A DNA stretch of 64,000 bases from Paraburkholderia phytofirmans OLGA172 (GCF_001634365.1 NZ_CP014578.1:2170001-2234000), one strand, 5' to 3'; counted from the stretch's first letter, positions 10,158 through 21,380 are shown. Notes: a model not told the origin generated them from the letters alone. Program-made: numbers and translations.

Positions 10158-10204
10158 GACAACGCGGCGCCCAGGTCATCGACCCGGGCGCCGCGTTGTC
10201 GTTT
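10158..10204 (+). terminator. Rho-independent-like terminator after the asparaginase gene
   Basis: A perfect 15-bp stem (GACAACGCGGCGCCC pairing with GGGCGCCGCGTTGTC) encloses a 13-base loop and is followed by GTTT. It sits 62 bases after the asparaginase stop and between two convergent genes. The U-run is short, so termination may be weak; on the opposite strand there is no U-run. Confidence 0.7.
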
Positions 10205-10254
10205 CAGCTTAAGGTTGATCGCTATCGGCGGAAACAGGCGAGGCCGGCAAGCAG

Positions 10255-10656
10255 TTAGGCCGCGAGATCCGGAGGCAATTTCCCGCCGTTCGCCGCCAGC
10301 GCTTGCATCACCTGTTTGTGCAGCCAGATGTTCATGCTCGCCGAGTCGTTCGTGTCGCCGCCGTACTTCAGTTCCTGTGCGAGCTGCTTGCGATGCTCGA
10401 GGCTGCTGTCGACACCGAGCGCTTTCAGCGTGTCGACGATCGACGTGCGCCAGTTCAACGTTTGCCCGCTCTCACTCACGAACTGGTCCATGACGGCAGC
10501 GACGTCGACGTCGGCCAGCGGCGCGGGCGCCGGTGTAGCCTCCGGTGCAGCAGCTTGCGCCGCTGCCGGATCCGGTGTCGGCTCAACCGCAGGCGCAGGC
10601 TGGTCGGGCTTCGCTTTGCCGAAGAGCTTGTTTACGATGTCACCAAAGATGCTCAT
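10255..10656 (-). CDS. DUF3597 family protein
   Basis: 133 residues. The N-terminus (MSIFGDIVNKLFG) is followed by an Ala/Pro-rich linker (about residues 15-48) and a compact C-terminal domain (VAAVMDQFVSESGQTLNWRTSIVDTLKALG) that matches DUF3597, a small structured domain of unknown function. The ribosome site is AAGGATT. It is convergent with the asparaginase gene. I can assign no role. Confidence 0.8.
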   Translation of the reverse strand: MSIFGDIVNKLFGKAKPDQPAPAVEPTPDPAAAQAAAPEATPAPAPLADVDVAAVMDQFVSESGQTLNWRTSIVDTLKALGVDSSLEHRKQLAQELKYGGDTNDSASMNIWLHKQVMQALAANGGKLPPDLAA

Positions 10657-11214
10657 TCTGAATCCTTTGCAGATGGGTTACCGGCGCAAGCACATTCCGC
10701 TCACGGGTTGAACACTGGTTGGGAGTCGGGCGAATGAAGCAGAGCACATGCGCTGCAATGATCGGCAAGCCGCACGTGATCGCTGATGCGCCTGCAACCA
10801 GACTCAACGAGTGTAGGAGAAAAGCGCGGACCGATGTGTCAAAAAAGGTCGTGCCGCGGGCGCGCAGTTGCAAGCAAATGCAAGCAAATGCAAGCGGACT
10901 TGCGAGCACACGTGCGAGGAGACCTGCAAGGAGAGATGCTGGCAGGCGGCATGCATGATGCAGCCGCTGCGAGAGATTGGCGGAAAACGCATAAGTTTGA
11001 AATCCGACAGCCGGACACCCGACGACGACGTCTGACCGACCAAGGCTTCCCCGGCGCCGCCGGGTGCCGCTGCGGACCCCACTTGCCGCTCTCAGCCCAG
11101 AGCGGCACGATTTGCCCGTTCCGCCGACGATGCTTCACGACGGTCCGGGCGCCCCACCTGCGATTGCCATGACGTTGACGGTGCAACGATCACGGCAGTC
11201 TGTGTCCGTTTGCT
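10657..11214. other. 558-base region without a convincing gene
   Basis: Short open frames exist on both strands but none has a ribosome site, known motif or plausible composition. The stretch 10869-10897 contains two and a half copies of a 10-base unit (CAAGCAAATG). The promoter of the DUF3597 gene should lie at the left end; the right end is the downstream region of the garR operon. Confidence 0.6.
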
Positions 11215-12123
11215 TCAGGCCGCCTTGGCTTCGCTACCCGGCGCTTGCGCGACTTCGTAGTTCGCCATGATTTCGAGCGCGCGCACCATGGCCGAGTGAT
11301 CCCATGCCTTGCCGCCGTTCGCCGCGCATACGCTGAACAGTTGCTGCGCGCTTGCCGTATGGGGCAGGGCGATACCCAGCTTGCGTGCGCCGTCGAGTGC
11401 GAGGTTCAGATCCTTCTGGTGCAGCTCGATGCGGAAGCCCGGATCGAACTTACGCCTGGTCATACGCTCGCCATGCACTTCGAGAATGCGCGACGAAGCG
11501 AAACCGCCCATCAGCGCCTTGCGCACACGTTCCGGATCGGCGCCCGAGCGCGATGCGAACAGCAGCGCTTCAGCCACCGCTTCGATGTTCAGCGCGACGA
11601 TGATCTGGTTTGCGACCTTGCAGGTTTGACCTGCGCCGTTGTCGCCGATCAGCGAGATATTCTTGCCCATCAGTTCGAATAGCGGCAAGGCCTTGGCGAA
11701 GGCCTTCTCCGGGCCGCCCACCATGATCGTCAGCGACGCTTCACGCGCGCCGACTTCGCCGCCGGACACCGGTGCATCGAGGTAGTCCGCGCCCAGCGCG
11801 TTGATCTTCTTCGCGAAGGCTTGCGTATCGAGCGGCGAGATCGAGCTCATGTCGATCACCAGCTTGCCCTCTGTGAGGCCGGCGGCGACGCCGTCGTCGG
11901 CGAACAGCACGTTGGCGACGTCAGGCGTGTCCGGCACCATGATGATGACGATATCGGCGGCCTGTGCCACTGCGGTCGAATTGGCGACTACGGTGGTCGT
12001 CTTGCTCAGATCTTCCGGCACCGGGTACGCGCCATTCACGAACAGCGTGTGGCCGCCCTTGATGAGGTTGCGCGCCATGTGCGCGCCCATGATGCCGAGG
12101 CCGATGAAACCGATCTTTGCCAT
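11215..12123 (-). CDS. garR: Tartronate semialdehyde reductase (2-hydroxy-3-oxopropionate reductase)
   Basis: 302 residues of the beta-hydroxyacid dehydrogenase family. The NAD(P) site is GFIGLGIMG at the N-terminus, the substrate motif is DAPVSGGEVGA (residues 116-126), and the catalytic lysine is Lys169 (GQTCKVANQ). It reduces tartronate semialdehyde to D-glycerate. It follows gcl and hyi on the same strand and so completes conversion of glyoxylate to glycerate. The name glxR is equally applicable. Confidence 0.93.
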   Translation of the reverse strand: MAKIGFIGLGIMGAHMARNLIKGGHTLFVNGAYPVPEDLSKTTTVVANSTAVAQAADIVIIMVPDTPDVANVLFADDGVAAGLTEGKLVIDMSSISPLDTQAFAKKINALGADYLDAPVSGGEVGAREASLTIMVGGPEKAFAKALPLFELMGKNISLIGDNGAGQTCKVANQIIVALNIEAVAEALLFASRSGADPERVRKALMGGFASSRILEVHGERMTRRKFDPGFRIELHQKDLNLALDGARKLGIALPHTASAQQLFSVCAANGGKAWDHSAMVRALEIMANYEVAQAPGSEAKAA

Positions 12124-12207
12124 GTGTCTAAATCTCCAGTGTTGTTTGGGGTCCCGCAGGGGGACTTCCTTCGGGGCGTGGTGTGCCTGATGTGATCAAT
12201 GAGTCGA

Positions 12208-13017
12208 TCAGGCAGCGGCGTGGGCCGCGCCGCGGGTTTGCCCGGCCACGCTCTGCAGCCAGCCGAGGCCGGCGGCGGTGGTCGTGCGCGGTTTGTATTC
12301 GCAACCGACGTAGCCTTCGTAGCCGAGCGAATCGAGCAGGTCGAACAGGAACGGGTAGTTGATTTCGCCGGTGCCCGGCTCGTTGCGGCCGGGGTTGTCG
12401 GCCAGCTGGATGTGCGCGATCTGCGGCAGATTCTTTTTGATCGTTGCCGCGAGTTCGCCTTCCATCCGTTGCATGTGATAGATGTCGTATTGCAGGAACA
12501 GATTGTCCGAACCCACCGCGCGAATCACGTCGAGGCCTTCGCCCGAACGGTTCAGCGCGAAGCCGGGGATGTCGTACGAATTGCACGGCTCGACCAGCAG
12601 CTTGATGCCGGCTTTTTTCAGTTCGCCCGCGGCGAAACGCAGGTTGTCGACGATCGTCGAGCGTGCCTTGTCCGCATCGACGCCGACCGTCGGAATGCCA
12701 ACGAGGCAATTCAGTTGCGGCACCGTCAAAGCCGTCGCGTATTCGATCGCACGGCCGACACCTTCCTGAAACTCGCCCACGCGATCCGGCAGGCACGCGA
12801 TGCCGCGTTCGCCCGCTTCCCAGTTGCCCGCGGGCAGGTTGTGCAACACGAGCTTGAGACGGTTCTGTTCCAGACGCTCGCCCAATTCGGCGATCTGATA
12901 CGGATACGGAAACAGGAATTCAACGGCGTTGAAGCCCGCCTCCGCTGCTGCCGCAAAGCGGTCGAGGAACGGGACTTCGTTGAACAGCATGGTGAGATTC
13001 GCTGCAAATTTCGGCAT
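12208..13017 (-). CDS. hyi: Hydroxypyruvate isomerase
   Basis: 269 residues, a TIM-barrel xylose-isomerase-like fold. Characteristic pieces are MPKFAANLTMLFNEVPFLDRF at the start, the metal-site glutamates in LLVEPCNSYD and VGCEYKP, and the conserved GRNEPGTGEINY loop. It interconverts hydroxypyruvate and tartronate semialdehyde. It lies between gcl (134 bases upstream) and garR (84 bases downstream), the usual order in Burkholderiaceae. Confidence 0.93.
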   Translation of the reverse strand: MPKFAANLTMLFNEVPFLDRFAAAAEAGFNAVEFLFPYPYQIAELGERLEQNRLKLVLHNLPAGNWEAGERGIACLPDRVGEFQEGVGRAIEYATALTVPQLNCLVGIPTVGVDADKARSTIVDNLRFAAGELKKAGIKLLVEPCNSYDIPGFALNRSGEGLDVIRAVGSDNLFLQYDIYHMQRMEGELAATIKKNLPQIAHIQLADNPGRNEPGTGEINYPFLFDLLDSLGYEGYVGCEYKPRTTTAAGLGWLQSVAGQTRGAAHAAA

Positions 13018-13150
13018 GGTGCTTTTTTGTCTCGCTGGTCGGTCAGTGGAATAACTTCATGAGGCGGCTCAGGGGTGCCGAGCCGCGCTCATGTGATGCT
13101 CATCGGGCCAAAGCGCGCGCATTGGAGCGCCCGTCAAAGCGTCTGAAAGT

Positions 13151-14926
<1,776 letters not shown>

Positions 14927-15011
14927 GAATGTCTCCTGAATGTCTTGGATGGGCGAATCGGTGGGGTAACGAATTCGCTGACGGATTTGCAAACCAAAAG
15001 GTGTTGATCGA

Positions 15012-15040
15012 ACTGTAGGCTTCACCGAAAGGTTTGATAA
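15012..15040 (-). promoter_or_regulatory. Candidate gcl promoter in the gcl/LysR divergent region
   Basis: Read on the reverse strand, TTATCA and TACAGT are separated by 17 bases, a plausible sigma-70 promoter 86 bases upstream of the gcl start. A small inverted repeat TGAT-AAG-ATCA (15035-15045) overlaps the -35 and could be the half-sites of the divergent LysR regulator. The 316-base region 14927-15242 contains no gene. Confidence 0.4.
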
Positions 15041-15242
15041 GATCAGTCCAGGTCGCTTATTTCGAAACAAAAAGTATGGAATGGCGCGTGGCTTTGCGCG
15101 GCTGGGTCGGGCGGGTGCGGAGCGCGACGCCTGGGGCGCGGCGAGCAGAGGGAGGCGGGAGCCGCGATCCGGAAGCTGGCCCCGTGAAGCCGAAAGCGCT
15201 GAACCCCGAGCCGTTGGCCCCGGGGCGCGAGAGGAGACAAAC

Positions 15243-16157
15243 ATGGACCGCTTCAAACAAATCGAAACTTTCGTGCGCGTCGCCGACGCGGGCAGTCTCG
15301 CGGCGGCCGCGCTGGAAGAGGGCGTGTCGCCGGTGATTCTCGGGCGCCGCATCGACGCGCTGGAAAAGCGCCTCGGCGTGAAGCTGATGTACCGCTCGAC
15401 TCGGCGCCTCGTGGTCAGCGAAGACGGCGCGGCGTTTCTCGAGCGCTGCCGCGGCCTGCTGACCGAATGGGACCAGGCGGAAAACGAACTGAGCGCCGGA
15501 CGGCGCGCGGTGAACGGCCATTTGATCGTGTCGGCGCCGGCCGCGTTCGGGCGCAAGCACGTTGCACCGCTCGCGCCGGCTTTTCTCGCCGACAAGCCGG
15601 AGTTGCAAGTGTCGTTCAACCTGACCGACCGCGTCGTGGATCTGGTGCGCGAGGGTTATGACCTGTCGATCCGGATCGGCGGCGTAGTCGATCCAAATTT
15701 CGTCGCGGTAAAGCTGGCGTCGAACCGGCGCGTGGTCTGCGGCACGCCGGACTATTTCCGTAAGTACGGCAAGCCGAAAACGCTCGAAGATCTGCCGCAG
15801 CACAACTGCCTGGCGTTCAACCTGCAAGGCGGGCAGAACCGCGGCTGGTACTTCCGCCGCAACGGCAAGCTGGCGACGGTGCGGGTGGGCGGCACGCTCG
15901 ACTGCAACGACGGCGAGCTGCTGCATCGTTGGGTATCCGAAGGGCTCGGGCTCGGCTGGCGCTCCACGTGGGAAATCCAGCAGCAACTGGCGCGCGGCGA
16001 GCTGGAAACCGTGCTGGACGAATTCGCACTGCCCGACTACGACATTCTGGCGGTCTATCCGCAGCAGCGTTATGTGCCGGCCAAGGTGCGCTACTTCATC
16101 GATTACCTGAAAGAGGTGTATGCCAGCGAGGATTACTGGAATCGCCCCACTTACTAG
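15243..16157 (+). CDS. LysR-family regulator divergent from gcl
   Basis: 304 residues from an ATG with an AGGAGA ribosome site. The N-terminal helix-turn-helix is standard ([24 protein letters not shown]), although the recognition helix [17 protein letters not shown] departs from the common T-Q-P-[AS]-[LV]-S pattern. The C-terminal part is an effector-binding domain. Placement back-to-back with gcl suggests it controls the glyoxylate operon, possibly in response to glyoxylate or a purine-derived signal; the sequence does not show the ligand. Confidence 0.88.
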   Translation: MDRFKQIETFVRVADAGSLAAAALEEGVSPVILGRRIDALEKRLGVKLMYRSTRRLVVSEDGAAFLERCRGLLTEWDQAENELSAGRRAVNGHLIVSAPAAFGRKHVAPLAPAFLADKPELQVSFNLTDRVVDLVREGYDLSIRIGGVVDPNFVAVKLASNRRVVCGTPDYFRKYGKPKTLEDLPQHNCLAFNLQGGQNRGWYFRRNGKLATVRVGGTLDCNDGELLHRWVSEGLGLGWRSTWEIQQQLARGELETVLDEFALPDYDILAVYPQQRYVPAKVRYFIDYLKEVYASEDYWNRPTY

Positions 16158-16283
16158 CACTAGCGGCTTGAATATTCGGATTCAAGACGCAGGCGGGAAT
16201 AAACCCGGCACGTGACCGGTTATGCGTAATGAGCGAGTGAAAGCGAGTTACACAGCCTGGCTGCAACCTCCTGGAGGGCCGAG

Positions 16284-17141
16284 GTGGTCCAAACCGATTC
16301 AGACGCCGCCCGCGCGCACGTCAATGCCGACGCCGATGCAGCAAGGAGCCGCCGTTTTCAGGAACTGGCGCTGCCGCACCTCGACGCCGCGTACAACCTG
16401 GCGCGCTGGCTGTGCGGCAACGCCAACGATGCCGACGACGTGGTGCAGGAAGCGTTCATGCGCGCGTTCCGTTTCTTCGATACCTTCCGGGGCGACTCGG
16501 CGCGGCCGTGGCTGCTCGCGATCGTGCGCCGCACCTGGTACACGGAGTGGCGGCGGCGCGCGTCGTCGCACGAGACGGTGGAGTTCGACGACACCATGGA
16601 CGACGCCACCTTCGAAGGCTGGAGCGCGGGCGGCGCGGATCCGCAGACACTCCTGATCCGCAACGAGGATACGAAGCTCGTGCACGATGCGCTCGCGCAA
16701 TTGCCGGTCGAGTACCGCGAGGTGCTGATCCTGCGGGAGCTTGAAGAAATGGGTTATCGCGAGATCGCAATGGTGGCCGACGTGCCGATCGGCACGGTGA
16801 TGTCGCGGCTCGCGCGGGGCAGGCGCAAGCTGGCCGCGCTGCTGACGGCGAAGCAAGGGGGGAGCCGGTTCGCCACGCGCCACGATGCCGGGCGCATGCA
16901 CGCCATCCACGGCTTCCGTCACGCCACTCCGGGCGGCCTCCAACGGCCGTCCGCCCAACAACCCCGGCGCAAGCGCCGCCGGCTTAGCTCAGGAGACGCC
17001 AGATGGACTGTAACGAAGCGCGGCCGCTCCTCGATGCGAACGCCGACCACGAATTGCCCGCGCCAGACGCTCAGCGCGTCCAGCAGCACATCGAGCGCTG
17101 CGACGCCTGCCGGCGCGAAAGCGAAAATCTGCATACGTTGA
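16284..17141 (+). CDS. ECF-type RNA polymerase sigma factor
   Basis: 285 residues from a GTG with a GGAGGG ribosome site. Region 2 (about residues 28-95) contains ARWLCGNANDADDVVQEAFMRAFR, and region 4 (about 140-195) contains LPVEYREVLILRELEEMGYREIA followed by the helix-turn-helix GTVMSRLARGRRKLA. It probably directs RNA polymerase to stress promoters and is held inactive by the anti-sigma factor encoded next. The last roughly 85 residues are basic, resemble no sigma region and overlap the anti-sigma gene by 139 bases, which is unusual. Confidence 0.88.
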   Translation: MVQTDSDAARAHVNADADAARSRRFQELALPHLDAAYNLARWLCGNANDADDVVQEAFMRAFRFFDTFRGDSARPWLLAIVRRTWYTEWRRRASSHETVEFDDTMDDATFEGWSAGGADPQTLLIRNEDTKLVHDALAQLPVEYREVLILRELEEMGYREIAMVADVPIGTVMSRLARGRRKLAALLTAKQGGSRFATRHDAGRMHAIHGFRHATPGGLQRPSAQQPRRKRRRLSSGDARWTVTKRGRSSMRTPTTNCPRQTLSASSSTSSAATPAGAKAKICIR

Positions 17142-17938
17142 GCGAATCGCTGCGCGCGGCTCCTTATCACCGCGCGCCGGCGTCGCTGCGGGCCCGGATT
17201 GTCGCGGGACTGCCTGGGACGGACGATGCCATTGCCACGACGACGCAGGTTCCAGCCGGCGCGACCGTTAAACCTCCGCCGCGTCAGCGGCGCTGGCTCG
17301 CGTGGATCGATAGCTGGCTGAACGGCTGGCGTGGTCCGCAGGGCGGCTTTGGCGGCCTGGGCGCTGCCGTTGGCTCGAACAGACTGATTGCGCAAGGCTG
17401 GCTGGCCGCGCTGGTCGTCGGGCTGTGCGCCGTGGCCGCGGGCGTCACGCTAAGTCTGCGCCGCCCGGCGGAGTTCGCGCCGTTCGCCGACGAACTGGTC
17501 GAGAGCCACGTGCGCGCGCAGGTGTCGGGGCGCGACATCGACGTGATTTCGACGGACAAGCACACGGTCAAGCCGTGGTTCAACGGCCGGCTCGACTATT
17601 CACCGCCGGTCGAGGACCTCGCGGCGAGCGGCTTCGCGCTGGAGGGTGGGCGGCTGGATTACCTCGCGCATCAGCGGGTGGCCGTGCTGGTGTACCACTA
17701 CCGCAAGCACGTGATCGACGTGTACGTGTTTCCGGAGGCCGGCACCGGCGGAACGGGCCGCAGCACGGACGGCGCGGCCCCCGCGACGCTGGCCCGCGAA
17801 GGCTATTCGATCTCGCACTGGAACGCAGAAGGGATGACCTGGTGGGCGATCACGGACGCCGCGCCGGATGCGTTGAGCGGGTTGGAAGCGGCGCTGAAAG
17901 CCCGCCTGCAAGGCGGCGAGCGGACTGAGGGCGGCTAA
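17003..17938 (+). CDS. Anti-sigma factor with ZAS zinc-finger domain
   Basis: 311 residues from an ATG with a CAGGAGA ribosome site. The N-terminal ZAS domain has Cys3 and the H-x3-C-x2-C motif (His29, Cys33, Cys36), which binds zinc and clamps the cognate sigma factor. One membrane helix lies at about residues 133-152 (WLAALVVGLCAVAAGVTLSL). The C-terminal part is probably periplasmic and contains conserved-looking HTVKPWFNGRLDYSPPVEDL. The sigma factor encoded immediately upstream, in an overlapping frame, is the obvious partner. Confidence 0.9.
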   Translation: MDCNEARPLLDANADHELPAPDAQRVQQHIERCDACRRESENLHTLSESLRAAPYHRAPASLRARIVAGLPGTDDAIATTTQVPAGATVKPPPRQRRWLAWIDSWLNGWRGPQGGFGGLGAAVGSNRLIAQGWLAALVVGLCAVAAGVTLSLRRPAEFAPFADELVESHVRAQVSGRDIDVISTDKHTVKPWFNGRLDYSPPVEDLAASGFALEGGRLDYLAHQRVAVLVYHYRKHVIDVYVFPEAGTGGTGRSTDGAAPATLAREGYSISHWNAEGMTWWAITDAAPDALSGLEAALKARLQGGERTEGG

Positions 17939-18137
17939 AAGCAGCTGCGATCAGCGTTTTTAGCCGCCAGATCGCGCTGCAGGAGACACACGACGGCCTC
18001 CGGCGCGTTCGGGGCTTTGCCCGCCGGTTTCGATCGCCTTTTTGGTCACCGTAACCCACGGCGTCAGCCGCGACCACCCGTTAGCCCCTAAACCCTTGAA
18101 AACACACCCGATTCACGTGCCGCATTAACGGGATATC

Positions 18138-18166
18138 TTGCAACCCGGCCCCAATCGGGTTACACT
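18138..18166 (+). promoter_or_regulatory. Sigma-70 promoter of the rpsF operon
   Basis: TTGCAA (18138-18143) and TACACT (18161-18166) are separated by exactly 17 bases, about 70 bases upstream of the rpsF start. This is a strong candidate housekeeping promoter for the ribosomal-protein operon. The DNA between 17939 and here holds no gene. Confidence 0.75.
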
Positions 18167-18182
18167 CTTTGGCTTCTCACTT

Positions 18183-18210
18183 GCCACACCGGTTCCGACG
18201 CCCGGGTGGC
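18183..18210 (+). promoter_or_regulatory. Candidate S6:S18 autoregulatory hairpin in the rpsF leader
   Basis: The leader folds as GCCAC-A-CCGG, a short loop, then CCGG-GTGGC: a bulged stem with a CCG segment beside the bulge, ending 28 bases before the rpsF start. In many bacteria the S6:S18 protein complex binds a leader structure with a conserved CCG to repress its own operon. Both proteins are encoded in this operon. The match to that motif is from memory and was not modelled. Confidence 0.4.
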
Positions 18211-18238
18211 TTTAATCCACAAGTCCCAAGGAGTGTGT

Positions 18239-18613
18239 ATGCGTCATTATGAAATCGTCTTTATCGTGCACCCCGATCAGAGCGAGCAAGTGCCCGCCAT
18301 GATCGAGCGTTACAAGAGCACGATCACGTCGCACGGTGGTCAGATCCACCGTATCGAAGACTGGGGCCGTCGCCAACTGGCCTACATGATCGAGAAACTC
18401 GCGAAGGCTCACTACGTCTGCATGAACATCGAATGCGACCAAACCACGCTCGACGAGCTGGAACACGCATTCAAGTTCAACGACGCTGTTCTGCGTCACC
18501 TGATCGTCAAGATGAAGAAGGCCGAAACCGGCCCGTCGCCGATGATGAAGGAAGTGCAGCGCGAAGAAGCCAAGAAGTCGGCTGCTACGCAACCGTCCGA
18601 AGCGCAGGCTTAA
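18239..18613 (+). CDS. rpsF: 30S ribosomal protein S6
   Basis: 124 residues; the start at [17 protein letters not shown] is preceded by AAGGAGTG. An upstream in-frame GTG gives a longer frame but does not match S6. The RNA-binding strand segment ([24 protein letters not shown]) is typical. It binds the central domain of 16S rRNA as a heterodimer with S18. It is first in the operon rpsF-priB-rpsR-rplI. Confidence 0.97.
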   Translation: MRHYEIVFIVHPDQSEQVPAMIERYKSTITSHGGQIHRIEDWGRRQLAYMIEKLAKAHYVCMNIECDQTTLDELEHAFKFNDAVLRHLIVKMKKAETGPSPMMKEVQREEAKKSAATQPSEAQA

Positions 18614-18663
18614 GACACACAATTTAAGCTACCAGATCAAGCGTCGCTCTCGTCAAAGGCTTC

Positions 18664-18963
18664 ATGAACCGGCTGCAACTTACGGCCAGCGTCGTCGAAC
18701 GCGAACCGGTGCGGTATACCCCCGCCGGCGTTCCGATTGCAGGCTGCACGTTGCACCACCGCACGGAAGTCGTCGAAGCCGGCATTGCCCGGCAAGTCGA
18801 ACTGACCATGCAGGCGGTAGCCGCAGGCGAGGCGAGCGGTAAGCTGGAAGGCTGTCAGATGGGCGTGGAAACGCTCTTCACAGGCTTTCTGGCGAAAAAG
18901 CACCGCAACGCAAGAACACTGGTATTTCACATCACAGAATTGCAGGACATTGGAAAGGACTGA
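18664..18963 (+). CDS. priB: Primosomal replication protein N (PriB)
   Basis: 99 residues, a single OB-fold single-strand DNA binding protein. It starts [20 protein letters not shown] and has the family segment [16 protein letters not shown]. It assists PriA-directed reloading of DnaB at stalled forks. It sits between rpsF and rpsR as in most beta- and gammaproteobacteria, two bases before rpsR, and dnaB follows the operon. Confidence 0.95.
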   Translation: MNRLQLTASVVEREPVRYTPAGVPIAGCTLHHRTEVVEAGIARQVELTMQAVAAGEASGKLEGCQMGVETLFTGFLAKKHRNARTLVFHITELQDIGKD

Positions 18964-18965
18964 AC

Positions 18966-19241
18966 ATGCCCCGCCCGACTGGTAAGAAATTCGACAAGCG
19001 TCGTCAGCAACAAAATCCGCTCTTCAAGCGCAAGAAGTTCTGCCGTTTCACGGCCGCTAACGTCGATCACATCGACTACAAGGACCTCGAAACGCTGAAG
19101 GACTTCATCGGCGAAAACGGCAAGATCACGCCGGCGCGTCTCACGGGTACGAAGTCGCACTATCAACGCCAGCTGGACACGGCAATCAAGCGCGCACGTT
19201 TCCTCGCGCTGGTGCCGTACACCGACCAGCACAAGGCCTAA
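18966..19241 (+). CDS. rpsR: 30S ribosomal protein S18
   Basis: 91 residues with the S18 core ([21 protein letters not shown] and [20 protein letters not shown]). The ribosome site is AAAGGA. It forms a heterodimer with S6 on the 30S platform. The basic start ([15 protein letters not shown]) is normal for the group. Confidence 0.97.
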   Translation: MPRPTGKKFDKRRQQQNPLFKRKKFCRFTAANVDHIDYKDLETLKDFIGENGKITPARLTGTKSHYQRQLDTAIKRARFLALVPYTDQHKA

Positions 19242-19268
19242 CCCGACGACGCGATAAGGAGTATCCGA

Positions 19269-19721
19269 ATGCAAATTATTCTTCTGGAAAAAGTCGTCAA
19301 TCTGGGCAACCTGGGCGATATCGTGAAGGTCAAGGACGGTTACGCACGTAACTTCCTGATCCCGAACAAACAAGCTCGCCGCGCAACGAAGGAAGCCCTG
19401 GCTGAATTCGAAGTTCGCCGTGCTGAACTGGAAAAGATCGCCGCTGAAAAGCTGGCTATCGCTCAAGCTCAAGGCGAAAAGCTGGCAGGCTCGACGGTTC
19501 AGATCAATCAGAAGGCTGGCGTCGACGGCCGTCTGTTCGGCTCGGTGACGAACGCGGACATCGCTGATGCACTGGTCAAGCAAGGCTTCGCAGTGGAAAA
19601 GGCGCAAGTGCGTCTGCCGGAAGGCCCGCTGAAGCTGGTTGGCGACCACGCTGTTCAGATCTCGCTGCACACCGACGTTCTCGTCGATGTCAACGTGGCT
19701 GTGATCGGCGAACACGTCTAA
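19269..19721 (+). CDS. rplI: 50S ribosomal protein L9
   Basis: 150 residues: N-terminal rRNA-binding domain ([30 protein letters not shown] signature region), a long connecting helix (about residues 45-75, rich in Glu/Lys/Ala), and a C-terminal domain. The ribosome site is AAGGAG. It is the last gene of the operon and is followed by a strong terminator. Confidence 0.97.
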   Translation: MQIILLEKVVNLGNLGDIVKVKDGYARNFLIPNKQARRATKEALAEFEVRRAELEKIAAEKLAIAQAQGEKLAGSTVQINQKAGVDGRLFGSVTNADIADALVKQGFAVEKAQVRLPEGPLKLVGDHAVQISLHTDVLVDVNVAVIGEHV

Positions 19722-19754
19722 GCATCAGTTAGCATCTGCCAGGTTGTTACTGGC

Positions 19755-19792
19755 AAAAGGCAGGGGCCGGGTGACCGGCCCCTGCCTTTTTT
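19755..19792 (+). terminator. Rho-independent terminator of the rpsF-rplI operon
   Basis: A 16-bp perfect stem (AAAAGGCAGGGGCCGG with CCGGCCCCTGCCTTTT) has a 4-base loop and runs into TTTTTT. It begins 34 bases after the rplI stop and separates the operon from dnaB. Confidence 0.92.
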
Positions 19793-19866
19793 GTTGCCCG
19801 TTTCCGATGTATCGAAGTATCGGTTTTGATTTCCCTCCGCGCGCATTTACCCGATAATTCCTCTCC

Positions 19867-21252
19867 ATGAACGCACCGTCCAAAGATCCCCAAATCGAGT
19901 CGCTGAAAGTCCCGCCGCATTCGATCGAAGCCGAGCAGTCGGTGCTGGGCGGCCTGCTGCTCGACAACGCGGCATGGGACCGCATCGCCGACTTCCTGTC
20001 GCAGAGCGATTTTTACCGGTACGACCACCGCATCATTTTCGAGCACATTGGCAAGCTGATCGCGGCGACGCGTCCGGCCGACGTGATTACCGTGTACGAG
20101 GCGCTCGGCACCTCGGGCAAGGCGGAAGAGGTCGGCGGTCTCGCCTACCTGAACGCGCTGGCGCAGAACACGCCGAGCGCGGCCAATATCCGCCGCTACG
20201 CGGAAATTGTGCGCGATCGTGCGGTATTGCGCCGCCTCGTGTCCGTGGCCGACGAAATTTCCGCCGACGCTTTCAATCCGCAGGGTAAGGAAGTCCGCCA
20301 GTTGCTGGACGAGGCGGAATCGAAAGTGTTTTCGATCGCGGAAGACGGTGCGCGCGGCACGCAGGGTTTCCTGGAGATCGGGCCGCTCCTGACCGAGGTG
20401 GTCGAGCGGATCGATACGCTGTATCACACCGCCAATCCGAGCGACGTGACCGGCACGCCGACTGGTTTTGTCGACCTGGACCGCATGACCTCCGGTATGC
20501 ACGGCGGTGAGCTGATCATCGTGGCGGGCCGCCCGTCGATGGGTAAGACGGCGTTTTCGATGAATGTCGGCGAATATGTGGCGGTCGAGTACGGCCTGCC
20601 GGTCGCCGTGTTTTCGATGGAAATGCCGGGCTCGCAACTCACCATGCGTATGCTGGGCTCGGTCGGCCGGCTCGACCAGCACCGCATGCGGACTGGGCGC
20701 CTGACCGACGAGGATTGGCCGAAGCTCACGCACGCGGTGCAGAAAATGAGCGAGGCGCAGATTTTCATCGACGAAACCGGCGGCTTGAACCCGATGGAAT
20801 TGCGCTCGCGCGCGCGTCGGCTGTCGCGCCAGTGCGGCAAGCTTGGGCTGATCATCATCGACTACTTGCAGCTGATGAGCGGTTCGTCGTCGGGTGAAAA
20901 CCGTGCGACCGAAATCTCGGAAATCTCGCGTTCGCTGAAGAGTCTCGCTAAAGAACTCGACGTACCGGTGATCGCGTTGTCGCAGCTCAACCGCGGTCTC
21001 GAACAGCGCCCGAACAAGCGGCCGATCATGTCCGACTTGCGTGAATCCGGCGCTATCGAACAGGATGCGGACGTCATTCTGTTCATCTATCGCGATGAGG
21101 TGTACAACCCGGACAGCCCCGACAAGGGTACGGCGGAGATCATCATCGGTAAGCAGCGGAATGGTCCGATCGGCCCTGTTCGGCTCACGTTCCACGGCCA
21201 ATTTACGAAGTTCGACAATTTTGCCGGCGCGCAGAATTTCTACAGCGAGTAA
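19867..21252 (+). CDS. dnaB: Replicative DNA helicase DnaB
   Basis: 461 residues. The N-terminal domain (PPHSIEAEQSVLGGLLLDN) binds primase. The RecA-like C-terminal ATPase has Walker A GRPSMGKTAFS, Walker B LIIIDYLQLM, and the DNA-binding segment SQLNRGLEQRPNKRP. It unwinds DNA at replication forks as a hexamer. It lies downstream of the ribosomal-protein operon but after its terminator, so it should have its own promoter. Confidence 0.97.
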   Translation: MNAPSKDPQIESLKVPPHSIEAEQSVLGGLLLDNAAWDRIADFLSQSDFYRYDHRIIFEHIGKLIAATRPADVITVYEALGTSGKAEEVGGLAYLNALAQNTPSAANIRRYAEIVRDRAVLRRLVSVADEISADAFNPQGKEVRQLLDEAESKVFSIAEDGARGTQGFLEIGPLLTEVVERIDTLYHTANPSDVTGTPTGFVDLDRMTSGMHGGELIIVAGRPSMGKTAFSMNVGEYVAVEYGLPVAVFSMEMPGSQLTMRMLGSVGRLDQHRMRTGRLTDEDWPKLTHAVQKMSEAQIFIDETGGLNPMELRSRARRLSRQCGKLGLIIIDYLQLMSGSSSGENRATEISEISRSLKSLAKELDVPVIALSQLNRGLEQRPNKRPIMSDLRESGAIEQDADVILFIYRDEVYNPDSPDKGTAEIIIGKQRNGPIGPVRLTFHGQFTKFDNFAGAQNFYSE

Positions 21253-21380
21253 AGGGGCAACGGCTGGGATAAGGGCTGGGTCTGTCGTAACGACGCTTTC
21301 AAAAGTGCGGCATCGATCCCGGAACGGTACAATGTGGCGGTTTTATGTCAGTCATAATGTGACCAATTTTCGGGATCCCA

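Noticed and set aside
10719..11172. Small genes on the + strand between the DUF3597 gene and garR
   Set aside because: Overlapping frames with Arg/Cys-rich, non-conserved-looking composition and no ribosome sites.
14927..15619. 230-residue N-terminal extension of the gcl frame
   Set aside because: It would overlap the divergent LysR gene, lacks resemblance to any protein, and a proper ATG with AGGAGA lies at 14926.
16158..16283. tRNA or small RNA gene before the sigma factor
   Set aside because: No cloverleaf, T-loop or terminator could be found by eye; it looks like ordinary promoter DNA.
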